Below are positions 5,613-11,726 of a stretch of 23,756 bases of DNA, piece by piece. How positions within the stretch are numbered: the stretch's first letter is position 1; each line of letters opens with the position of its first letter. The position numbers and the translations under genes are program-made. A model generated the notes under the pieces. That model searched no databases, had not been told where the DNA came from, and worked only from the letters and a program-made list of their open reading frames with translations. Origin of the DNA: a virus; IMG/VR virus record IMGVR_UViG_3300020428_000084, positions 1-23,756 of that record; one strand, written 5' to 3'.

Positions 5613-5667
5613 CTTTAAGTCAAGTTAACTTGATCTTAAAGACAGATCTGAAAGAGTTTGTTATAAT
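5613..5667 (+). promoter_or_regulatory. Pho-box-like promoter for the mini-barrel gene and pstS
   Basis: Three TTAA cores at 5615, 5625 and 5636 (10-11 nt period) sit within TTTAAG, GTTAAC and CTTAAA half sites, as in cyanobacterial PHO boxes (8-bp CTTAAC-type repeats spaced by 3). They end where the -35 should be; a perfect TATAAT follows at 5662-5667 with no other -35. The same stretch is a 29-nt palindrome with one extra base (CTTTAAG 5613-5619 against CTTAAAG 5635-5641 around TCAAGTTAACTTGA). Activation by host PhoB under phosphate limitation is inferred from this layout and from the pstS gene downstream. Confidence 0.75.
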
Positions 5668-5696
5668 AACCAAGTAATCACATTACAAGAAAACAA

Positions 5697-6059
5697 ATGA
5701 AAGCATTCGCAGTTGTCCTGCTCGGTTTGGCGATCTCCGCCCCCGCAGCAATGGCAGGTCCATATGTAGAGTCCAAGCACGAGTTCAAAGGCACTGATGA
5801 GGACTACTCCAAGACAGTCCATCAGGGTCGTGTCGGATATTCAACCAAAGTAGGTCGTCTCTCTCCTTATATTGAAGGTGGCCTTGGGGTTTCTTATCCT
5901 GATGCTGGTGATAGTGACACCTTTAAGGTTCTAGAAGTTGGAACCAAAGTAAAGATCACTGATTCATTCAGTGCATATGGTAAGTGGGAAAATGTCTTCC
6001 AAGATAGTGATGACACTCGCGACTGGAAAGTTGAAATGGGCACCAAGTACAAGTTCTGA
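5697..6059 (+). CDS. Small secreted beta-barrel-like protein (copy 1, with pstS)
   Basis: A 120-aa protein with a clear signal peptide (MKAFAVVLLGLAISAPAAMA, cut before GPYV). The mature part, about 100 residues, alternates polar and hydrophobic residues in about six strands (e.g. HQGRVGYSTKVG, LSPYIEGGLGVSYP, FKVLEVGTKVKIT, FSAYGKWENVF) and ends in an aromatic residue, VEMGTKYKF, as outer-membrane barrel proteins do for BAM recognition. It is homologous to the protein at 22658-23029 (shared AGPYV after the signal and Y-G/G-T-K ... KY-F ends). It is first in a Pho-type operon with pstS 29 nt downstream, so a role at the outer membrane under phosphate stress is plausible. There is no Shine-Dalgarno before its ATG. 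No named family is recognised. Confidence 0.8.
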   Translation: MKAFAVVLLGLAISAPAAMAGPYVESKHEFKGTDEDYSKTVHQGRVGYSTKVGRLSPYIEGGLGVSYPDAGDSDTFKVLEVGTKVKITDSFSAYGKWENVFQDSDDTRDWKVEMGTKYKF

Positions 6060-6088
6060 TCCAGTAAACCTATTAGGAGATATGACCG

Positions 6089-7087
6089 ATGAGAAACTCA
6101 CTACTAATCGCAGCGGGCTTAACTGCTGCCGTCACTATTCCCACAGTTGCACAGGCTTTCTGGTGGGGTGGGGACAAGCAGGCAGACACCCCTGCTGTAT
6201 TCAAACTAGACGCGGCGGGTGCGACTTTTCCAGCACCCTTATACACAGCATGGTTCCAAGCATTTAATGAAGAGACTGGCAACCAAGTAAACTATCAAGC
6301 AGTTGGTAGTGGTGCTGGTGTCCGTCAGTTCACTGCAAAGACAGTTGATTTTGGTGCCTCTGATGGTGCTGTAAGTGATGCCAAGAAGAAACTACCCATG
6401 GTCCATGTGCCCATGACTGGTGGTGCTATTGTTCCTGCTTACAACTATCCTGGTTGTGATGCCAAGATGACACAGACACAACTTGCTGATGTCTTCCTTG
6501 GTAAGATCACTAACTGGTCTGCATTTGGTTGTGCTGATAAGAATATCGTCACAGTCCATCGTTCTGATGGTAGTGGCACCACAAAAGGTTTCACTAACTC
6601 ATTGTCAGCATTCTCTCCCGAGTGGAAGAAGAATGTTGGTACTGGTAAAGCAGTAGCGTGGCCTGTTGGTATTGGTGGTAAAGGTAACAGTGGTGTTGCT
6701 GCTGGTATCAAAAACCTTGAAGGTGCTATTGGTTACCTGAACTATGGTTATGTTGTTAACAGTAATGATTTCCAACAAGTATCCTTACAAAACAAAGCAG
6801 GTAACTATGTCACAGCAAATGCTGAAACATCTGCAGCAGGTCTATCAAGAATCGTCTTGGACGATCAGCTTCGTGGTGCTGACGCTAACCCTGCTGGTGC
6901 CAACGCATATCCTATTGTCTCCCTTACTTGGGTCCTAGCATACCCAGAGTCTGCTCCTGGAGTCAAGGAAACTCTTCGTTATATGTTGAGTGAGAAGGCA
7001 CAGGCTAAATCTGATGGTCTTGGTTATGTTCCTCTCCCAGAGGACCTTCGTCAGAAAGCACTTGCTGCTGTGGAAACGCTAAACTGA
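6089..7087 (+). CDS. pstS: Phosphate-binding protein PstS
   Basis: Periplasmic substrate-binding protein of the host PstSCAB high-affinity phosphate transporter; phage copies raise phosphate uptake during infection. The 332-aa product has a signal peptide (MRNSLLIAAGLTAAVTIPTV, then AQA-FWW) and the PstS phosphate-loop motifs GATFPAPLY, GSGAGVRQF and SDGSGTT, with later GKGNSGVAAGIK and GAIGYLNYGY. ATG 6089 is set by AGGAG (6075-6079) at 9-nt spacing; the ATG at 6082 is too close to it and in another frame. It shares the Pho-type promoter at 5613-5667 with the upstream mini-barrel gene and ends in a terminator. Base composition looks richer in GC and host-like than the neighbouring tail genes, in keeping with acquisition from a cyanobacterium. 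Confidence 0.97.
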   Translation: MRNSLLIAAGLTAAVTIPTVAQAFWWGGDKQADTPAVFKLDAAGATFPAPLYTAWFQAFNEETGNQVNYQAVGSGAGVRQFTAKTVDFGASDGAVSDAKKKLPMVHVPMTGGAIVPAYNYPGCDAKMTQTQLADVFLGKITNWSAFGCADKNIVTVHRSDGSGTTKGFTNSLSAFSPEWKKNVGTGKAVAWPVGIGGKGNSGVAAGIKNLEGAIGYLNYGYVVNSNDFQQVSLQNKAGNYVTANAETSAAGLSRIVLDDQLRGADANPAGANAYPIVSLTWVLAYPESAPGVKETLRYMLSEKAQAKSDGLGYVPLPEDLRQKALAAVETLN

Positions 7088-7090
7088 AAT

Positions 7091-7140
7091 CCATAAAACT
7101 GGGAAAATTTTCCCGGTATATTTTTTACCTAAAAGGTCGC
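7091..7140. repeat. 50-nt intergenic element, copy A
   Basis: This stretch resembles 10749-10798 (about three quarters identical by eye): both have TAAAA, a G-A4/5-T3/4-C palindrome, the run CCGGTA, an A/T-rich T tract and an A-rich segment ending in GTCGC. Here it holds the terminator of pstS; copy B leads straight into a late promoter. Confidence 0.6.
7101..7126 (+). terminator. Rho-independent terminator after pstS
   Basis: A perfect 14-bp palindrome GGGAAAATTTTCCC (7101-7114) is followed by a GGTATA step and six T (7121-7126), 13 nt after the pstS stop. The stem is weak in the middle (A/T) but in the right place. Confidence 0.6.
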
Positions 7141-7160
7141 GTTAAACTGCGACCTTTTTT
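7131..7160. terminator. Bidirectional terminator between pstS and gp53
   Basis: AAAAGGTCGC (7131-7140) pairs with GCGACCTTTT (7149-7158) across an 8-nt loop, with T-runs on both strands (T6 at 7155-7160 on +, four A at 7131-7134 giving T4 on -). It covers the last codons and stop of gp53, so it can end both convergent transcripts. Confidence 0.8.
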
Positions 7161-7810
7161 AGTTTCTCGGTTATAAAGTCTGAAGACTCTGCATATTTGT
7201 TTGCAGATTTAAATTCCTCTACAAATCTAGTAAAGTATGCTGGTCTTAGCATAAAAATTTCTCTTTTCTTTTCATTTTCATCATTTTCATATTCGTAGTT
7301 AGATACTTCTCTACAAACAGTATTTCCTGGAACAGTTATTAATTGTGATCCATTCCAATATTCAAATGGAGCATCGTAAAACGTTTTATCAACAACAATT
7401 CCCTCTTCTAGTGCATTAACTGCAATCCCATCAATCGTTTGACCCGATGGAACTTCAAATGTTACATAGTGATGAGTACCTGAGTATGCTTCATCTCCAT
7501 ACTTATCTTCAGTATATTTTTGTAGAACAGTAGTTGATACAGGGGTAGAAAATAATGGATTCACTAAATTATTTGTTAATACAATTACCCAATCATAATT
7601 AGTATCACCATAAAAATCATTGGATATAGTATCTAATCTATCACTGTCTGTTATTGTATATTTTGTATAATATGTACTATAATCAAATAGATCTTTGTTG
7701 ACTTTAAATCTACGAAAGAAATTCTTTGCAGTAACGTAATCAGATTCCGTAAACGGATAACTGATTGGTTTTATATCGTATTTAATATCGGGAATAAGAG
7801 AAAAATACAT
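7142..7810 (-). CDS. 53: Baseplate wedge subunit gp53
   Basis: A 222-aa protein matching T4 gp53, the wedge protein that joins neighbouring wedges around the baseplate hub. The diagnostic segment is YTITDSDRLDTISNDFYGDT followed by NYDWVIVLTNNLVNP (about residues 48-85), a LysM-like fold used by the gp53 family. The N-terminus (MYFSLIPDIKYDIKPISYPF) and late part (REIFMLRPAYFTRFVEEFK) are typical of cyanophage gp53. It is the last gene of the leftward operon gp4-gp2-gp48-gp53; its start overlaps the gp48 stop by one base. The final residues are encoded within the terminator hairpin. Confidence 0.88.
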   Translation of the reverse strand: MYFSLIPDIKYDIKPISYPFTESDYVTAKNFFRRFKVNKDLFDYSTYYTKYTITDSDRLDTISNDFYGDTNYDWVIVLTNNLVNPLFSTPVSTTVLQKYTEDKYGDEAYSGTHHYVTFEVPSGQTIDGIAVNALEEGIVVDKTFYDAPFEYWNGSQLITVPGNTVCREVSNYEYENDENEKKREIFMLRPAYFTRFVEEFKSANKYAESSDFITEKLKKVAV

Positions 7811-8940
7811 TAGAATCCTGCTTGAATTTCGCTACTGAATATGAGTTTTGTTTCTACAAATTTAAGGGTAATTTCTGTTGCAACTGGAGAACCGTCGCCA
7901 TATGTAGCATATGTTCCATCTGGTGTGTAGTTTACTTGTACTCCAGTGATTGCACACGGTTTGTATTGTGCAACATTAGTATTTGCTGTACCACCTGTCA
8001 TGAAAGTAAACTTACATAGATTTGGAACTCTAATCCAATTAGAAGAACCCAATGCAACCGATTTTGAATCTGCTTCAAATCGTACAACCTTTCCTGGTTT
8101 AGATCCATACTCTGGTAATGAAGCGGTTCGGAATGTATCACAAATCATTTTAATTTGTTTTGCTTCCGTTTCTGATTGAGGAACCATTTTAAATACCATA
8201 CCAATTTCTCTTAAATCTGGAGAATCGTATAGTAGTTCTGCATTAGGGTTTAAAACTACACCTCTAGTTGAACCTGCAATATCATTTATACTTAAATTAC
8301 CACCAACACCCGGAATACGATTTAATGCAGAAGTTTTTAATGCATCAAGTGCTGATTTAAGTCCTCCATCATCCAGATTATCTCCGAGTTTACTAAAATC
8401 TCCTCCTGCTGCTCTAATAGCAGTAGCACCTAGTCTAGTAAACTTTTTACCATTCCAATTTTGTTTTTGCTCAGTACTCAAATCTTGAGGCATAGGTAGT
8501 ATAACTCCTGCTACACCACCACTTCTTAATTGAATTTCTACTGCTTCTAAATCATTTATTGATTGATTATAATCTCCGAGGATATTACCTCCATCTCCAC
8601 TATTTTTAAATGGAGGACTGTATTCCATAAATTGGAATAACACATAATCCGTATTGTAATTTATTTTACCTTCTGCAAAGGTGTCTGCAGCATATGGATA
8701 TCGTGGATATTTACTAGTTGCATTAACAGGTAAACTACCAGATTTTGCAGTATCTAATTCTGCAGCAGAGTTAAATGTTCTATACCAATTAATTGAATTT
8801 TTAACACTTCTGCTATCTACAGTATTATCTAGAGTCCAATTTTTTGAATCTTTCCTTCCGGTTAGCTTGTATACTTTATTAGTATCCGGGTCTATTGTTC
8901 TAGATCCGAGAGCAAAATTTGTATTTGTTGGTACTGCCAT
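7810..8940 (-). CDS. 48: Baseplate tail-tube cap protein gp48
   Basis: A 376-aa protein close in size to T4 gp48 (about 364 aa), which sits on the hub and starts tail-tube assembly. The C-terminal half carries the family pattern: VVLNPNAELLYDSPDLREIG, then MVFKMVPQSETEAKQIKMIC, TFRTASLPEYGS, and near the end CAITGVQVNYTPDGTYATYG followed by a beta-rich EITLKFVETKLIF. The LNPN-ELL and Y-T-P-D-G motifs are typical of the tube-fold hub proteins of the gp48/gp54 group. gp54 is the alternative, but length and the gp53 neighbour favour gp48. It starts 0 nt after the upstream gene's stop. Confidence 0.8.
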   Translation of the reverse strand: MAVPTNTNFALGSRTIDPDTNKVYKLTGRKDSKNWTLDNTVDSRSVKNSINWYRTFNSAAELDTAKSGSLPVNATSKYPRYPYAADTFAEGKINYNTDYVLFQFMEYSPPFKNSGDGGNILGDYNQSINDLEAVEIQLRSGGVAGVILPMPQDLSTEQKQNWNGKKFTRLGATAIRAAGGDFSKLGDNLDDGGLKSALDALKTSALNRIPGVGGNLSINDIAGSTRGVVLNPNAELLYDSPDLREIGMVFKMVPQSETEAKQIKMICDTFRTASLPEYGSKPGKVVRFEADSKSVALGSSNWIRVPNLCKFTFMTGGTANTNVAQYKPCAITGVQVNYTPDGTYATYGDGSPVATEITLKFVETKLIFSSEIQAGF

Positions 8941-9633
8941 TTATTTTACCATCTCGGTATCTTTACGGTTGCCATATCCACGGATGATTCTCCTTCCTCT
9001 GATGCGATCGTAGTAGTTATCATCTGTCTCTTCCCATACAAGTTCTTTAGTGTATGGAAATCTACCGGCACTACCTTTTACATTACGAACAAAGTTTTCA
9101 ATAGGAAGTAGTATTGCAGTGTCCCATTCTGCTGCTGCAAGGTCAAGCATCATACCATCTACTTGACTTGTTAAGTATTTATGGAAGCATCGCTTAGGAA
9201 CATCAATTCTTCCTTCCATTAATTTTTTAATAACCATTATACGTTTCTTTGGTGCCATATAATGTAAATTGACACCCCAAAATTCATCGGGTGATGCTTT
9301 CATCACATAAACTAACGGAAACGTGTCATAATATGGCAACCATTTTGTTTTTGCTTTGTATTCAAACATATAAAGGTGACCAGAGACTGCATATGCTCTA
9401 AGGATATTTTCATCCGTTTCTTCTTCTTTACCTCTATTATCTATTCTTTCATCTCTTATAATCTTTGATGGATCTTTTTTATAATCCATTGCCGATTTTC
9501 TTACAGCATTTTTATACCAATTAAAACTTTGCTTCTGTCCGCCTGTTAATTCAGTTATTTTTTCAAATAGAGTTGTATATCCTGTAGTTTCGTTAGTAGT
9601 ATTACGTTGTATAGTTGCAAATCCTTGTGCCAT
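8941..9633 (-). CDS. 2: Probable DNA end protector protein gp2
   Basis: A 230-aa basic protein. The core GHLYMFEYKAKTKWLPYYDT followed by FPLVYVMKASPDEFWGVNLHY matches a pattern I associate with phage proteins annotated as gp2, the protein that caps the packaged DNA ends in T4 and protects against host exonuclease (RecBCD in E. coli). Gene order supports this: T4 has 2, 4 and 53 in one block and here the leftward operon is gp4, this gene, gp48, gp53. The C-terminus is rich in Arg/Lys/Tyr (NYYDRIRGRRIIRGYGNRKD), fitting DNA contact. I am not certain of the name; a generic head-completion or tail-assembly protein is the alternative. Confidence 0.55.
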   Translation of the reverse strand: MAQGFATIQRNTTNETTGYTTLFEKITELTGGQKQSFNWYKNAVRKSAMDYKKDPSKIIRDERIDNRGKEEETDENILRAYAVSGHLYMFEYKAKTKWLPYYDTFPLVYVMKASPDEFWGVNLHYMAPKKRIMVIKKLMEGRIDVPKRCFHKYLTSQVDGMMLDLAAAEWDTAILLPIENFVRNVKGSAGRFPYTKELVWEETDDNYYDRIRGRRIIRGYGNRKDTEMVK

Positions 9634-9643
9634 TGCTCTTTAC

Positions 9644-10075
9644 CTAGAATAAGTGATCTTCTGTAAGAATTAAAAAATTCATCTGCCTATCTTCACAGAA
9701 GTCCTGAGCAGCGTCCCATTTGGCACGGTTCTTCATGAACGTCAGGGCAGCCCGTCTATAGGCAGCAGTCCTTTTGTTTTTGTCATTCGGTGGTGATGTT
9801 TGTTTTTTGGGTTTTACTTCAATAATATACTTCGTGATCTTTCCTGTTTGTTCGCGAACTTTAATATAAAAATCTGGAAAATATCTATGCACTCGTCCAT
9901 CAGTTGGACAACGATATGGAATAATGACTTCTTCACTACCCCACTCTAAAATAGAGGGATTTTTATCACAGAATATCATGAACTTTCGTTCCCATGATGA
10001 CCTGTAAATAATACGAGTAGGATTTCCGCGATACTTTTTTGGATTGACTGGTTTATACAATCCCGAGTATGCCAT
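9644..10075 (-). CDS. 4: Head completion protein gp4 (PD-(D/E)XK-like)
   Basis: A 143-aa protein matching T4 gp4, which finishes the DNA-filled head before tail joining. Seen motifs: RIIYRSSWERKFMIFCDKNP (Glu of the nuclease fold), HRYFPDFYIKV (the PD), and KYIIEVKPKKQ (the E-x-K). These form a PD-(D/E)XK nuclease-like site, as known for the family. The frame is open from a GTG at 10093, but ATG 10075 gives the family start MAYSGLYKPVNPKKYRG. The start codon overlaps the late promoter of the rightward operon (10074-10080), and a CTAAATA on this strand lies 24 nt upstream. First gene of the leftward operon. Confidence 0.88.
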   Translation of the reverse strand: MAYSGLYKPVNPKKYRGNPTRIIYRSSWERKFMIFCDKNPSILEWGSEEVIIPYRCPTDGRVHRYFPDFYIKVREQTGKITKYIIEVKPKKQTSPPNDKNKRTAAYRRAALTFMKNRAKWDAAQDFCEDRQMNFLILTEDHLF

Positions 10076-10080
10076 AAATA
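10074..10080 (+). promoter_or_regulatory. T4-type late promoter for the tail cluster
   Basis: ATAAATA matches the T4-like late consensus (TATAAATA) and lies 28 nt before the GTG start at 10108, with no sigma70 -35. It overlaps the gp4 start codon on the other strand. Recognition would be by the phage late sigma gp55 with gp33 (present here) and the clamp. Confidence 0.6.
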
Positions 10081-10098
10081 TATAAGATCCCACGATTA

Positions 10099-10105
10099 TA
10101 TTTAG
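10099..10105 (-). promoter_or_regulatory. Candidate late promoter for gp4 (leftward)
   Basis: On the - strand this reads CTAAATA, one base from the late core, 24 nt before the gp4 ATG at 10075. It faces the rightward promoter at 10074-10080, so the two transcripts would start within a few bases of each other. Confidence 0.4.
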
Positions 10106-10107
10106 CA

Positions 10108-10737
10108 GTGGCAGTAAATGGTTTAAATCAATTCATGACCAAAATTGGTGCTAGGGGCGGAATGTCCTACTCCACCAATTTTGATGTTGAGTTTTCTTTT
10201 AAAGATTCTCCGACATTTTATGATTTTAAGGGAGAAAATAAAAATGTAATTCAAATGTTGTGTGATGAAGCACAACTACCGAATGTGCAATCTGCTGTGT
10301 CACAAAGATCTGGTAGAAATCTTGGCGAGGGTCCGGTATCTTATCCCCACACTAGAATTTTTACTGATATTAGTTTAGGTTTTTTATTGGATGCTGATTT
10401 GACAGCACTGAAATTTATGAACAACTGGTATAATTATATTTTTGGTGAAGGTAATGTAGAGTATACTGGACTTGAAGGTGCGACAACCGCTAACCCATTG
10501 CCTGATAACCGTGTAAACAGACTTAAATATCTGGATCAATATGCTGCTACACTTAGAATTATGAAAACGGAACCTAATGCTACTGATGAAAGGGGTAGAG
10601 TTCCTGTAACATATCTTTTAGAAAAATGTTATCCATATTCTATTGATACAGTTCCTCTAGCATATGGATCGTCGCAAGTTTCAAGACTTACATGCAATTT
10701 CTACTATTCAAGACATACAGTAGCATACGGAAAATAA
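10108..10737 (+). CDS. Tail-tube-fold protein (gp19/gp54-like)
   Basis: A 209-aa protein with the C-terminal layout of tail-tube proteins: LKFMNNWYNYIF (the conserved ...W...I segment), RLKYLDQYAATLRIMKTEP, then VTYLLEKCYPYSIDTVPLAY and VSRLTCNFYYSRHTVAYG (the closing beta-hairpin). Early residues GMSYSTNFDVEFSF fit the tube-fold N-terminus. Because it sits beside hub genes rather than next to a sheath gene, it is more likely a baseplate-tube initiator (gp54-like) or a second tube-like protein than the main tube protein gp19. Start is GTG (10108) with no Shine-Dalgarno; it is the first gene after a late promoter. Terminator element follows (10759-10783). Confidence 0.6.
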   Translation: MAVNGLNQFMTKIGARGGMSYSTNFDVEFSFKDSPTFYDFKGENKNVIQMLCDEAQLPNVQSAVSQRSGRNLGEGPVSYPHTRIFTDISLGFLLDADLTALKFMNNWYNYIFGEGNVEYTGLEGATTANPLPDNRVNRLKYLDQYAATLRIMKTEPNATDERGRVPVTYLLEKCYPYSIDTVPLAYGSSQVSRLTCNFYYSRHTVAYGK

Positions 10738-10748
10738 CTATTTTAATT

Positions 10749-10798
10749 CTGTAAAAGTCGGAAAAATTTCTCCGGTAATTTTTGATTAAAAAAGTCGC
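10749..10798. repeat. 50-nt intergenic element, copy B
   Basis: Second copy of the element at 7091-7140, ending in the same GTCGC. It contains a terminator-like hairpin and is followed within 2 nt by a late promoter ATAAATA (10800-10806). No further copy was seen in the window. Confidence 0.6.
10759..10783 (+). terminator. Probable terminator after the tube-like gene
   Basis: CGGAAAAATTTCTCCG (10759-10774) folds into an 8-bp stem with one mismatch, followed by GGTAA and five T (10779-10783). It lies 21 nt after the gene's stop and before the next late promoter, so it separates the first gene from the gp26 operon. Confidence 0.5.
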
Positions 10799-10799
10799 A

Positions 10800-10806
10800 A
10801 TAAATA
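10800..10806 (+). promoter_or_regulatory. T4-type late promoter for gp26
   Basis: ATAAATA lies 24 nt before the gp26 ATG (10831), with no -35. Spacing to the start codon is nearly the same as for the other late promoters in the window. Confidence 0.65.
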
Positions 10807-10830
10807 TACATATGATCTGAGGTAAATATT

Positions 10831-11544
10831 ATGGCATTGCCAAAACTTGGTTATCCTACTTATGAGACGGCACTGCCTTCTACGGGAAAATCTGTAAAAT
10901 ATCGTCCATTTTTAGTAAAAGAAGAAAAAGTACTTTTACTTGCAATGGAGTCACAAGACGAAAAGCAAATTACTAGTGCAGTTAAGGATTTAATCAAAAA
11001 TTGCGTTATTTCACGAATTAAGGTTGATTTACTTCCTAGTTTTGACCTTGAATACTTATTCTTAAAAATTAGAGCAGCTTCTATCGGAGAATCTCTAACT
11101 CTTACGGTAACGTGTCAAGATGATAACGAAACTACTGTAGAAACGGAAATCAATATTGATGAAGTTGAAGTTATCAAACCCGAAGGACATGATAAAAAAA
11201 TCATGTTTGACGAAGATTCGGGTATTATTATGAACTACCCTAGTATGAAAGAATTCGTTGATCGCGAATTTTTACGCAAAGAAATGCAAACTCAAGAAGT
11301 TTATGATTTCATTGCTAATTCAATTGATCAAATTTTTCAAGGTGAAGATGTGTATGATTCTTCTACTACATCAAAGAAAGAGTTTCGTGAATTTGTTGAT
11401 AATTTGACTACAAAGCAATTTGAAAAGATTCAAGAATTCTATGCAACTGCGCCTAAGTTAAGTCATACTTTTACAGTGACTAATCCTAATACTGGTATTG
11501 AGTCCACGTTTACAATTGAGGGATTATCCAATTTTTTCGCATAG
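10831..11544 (+). CDS. 26: Baseplate hub subunit gp26
   Basis: A 237-aa protein with the T4 gp26-like N-terminus ALPKLGYPTYETALPSTGKS then KYRPFLVKEEKVLLLAMESQ, highly characteristic of this family across T4-like phages. It is a baseplate hub/assembly protein (T4 gp26 is about 208 aa). The middle has a beta-rich part with CQDDNETTVETEINIDEVEV and the C-terminus a beta segment HTFTVTNPNTGIESTFTIEG. ATG 10831 follows GAGG (10819-10822). In many tailed phages the gene here works as a tail-assembly chaperone with a small downstream ORF; the 48-aa ORF at 11580 fits that pattern. First gene of the gp26 operon, under the late promoter at 10800. Confidence 0.88.
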   Translation: MALPKLGYPTYETALPSTGKSVKYRPFLVKEEKVLLLAMESQDEKQITSAVKDLIKNCVISRIKVDLLPSFDLEYLFLKIRAASIGESLTLTVTCQDDNETTVETEINIDEVEVIKPEGHDKKIMFDEDSGIIMNYPSMKEFVDREFLRKEMQTQEVYDFIANSIDQIFQGEDVYDSSTTSKKEFREFVDNLTTKQFEKIQEFYATAPKLSHTFTVTNPNTGIESTFTIEGLSNFFA

Positions 11545-11579
11545 CACTCTTTCAGAATAATCTGGAGGGGTATTATAGA

Positions 11580-11726
11580 ATGAACTTTGCTTTGATGCAG
11601 TATCATAAATACTCTTTGACTGAGATTGAAAATATGATGCCTTGGGAGAGGGAAGTTTACACTACCTTTCTAATGCAATACCTTGATGAAGTTAAGCAAA
11701 AACAAGAAGCAGCAGCTAACAGGTAA
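11580..11726 (+). CDS. Small gp51-like / tail-chaperone-like protein, 48 aa
   Basis: ATG at 11580 follows a strong ribosome site GGAGGGG (11564-11570); the TAA (11724-11726) overlaps the next ATG by one base. The product, with YHKYSLTEIENMMPWEREVY followed by TTFLMQYLDEVKQKQE, carries the MPW-ER-Y pattern common in small ORFs downstream of tail chaperones (lambda T and P2 E' style, and the T4 gp51 baseplate hub catalyst position). It would act transiently with gp26 and the large hub/tape proteins during tail assembly. No frameshift signal at the gp26 end was seen, so it is probably translated independently. The exact family name is inferred. Confidence 0.65.
   Translation: MNFALMQYHKYSLTEIENMMPWEREVYTTFLMQYLDEVKQKQEAAANR

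Noticed and set aside
6082-6267. Alternative ATG at 6082 just before pstS, in another frame
   Set aside because: Its spacing from AGGAG is only 2 nt, and the frame it opens overlaps the signal-peptide region of pstS without coding character. PstS at 6089 explains the region fully.
7822-9013. Rightward ORFs opposite gp48 and gp2
   Set aside because: They are shadows on the strand opposite clear baseplate genes, with hydrophobic, Ser/Cys-rich low-information translations.
10811-10819. ATG-ATC-TGA mini-ORF before gp26
   Set aside because: Two codons only, with no ribosome site; it arises from the CATATGATCTGAGG sequence around the gp26 ribosome site.
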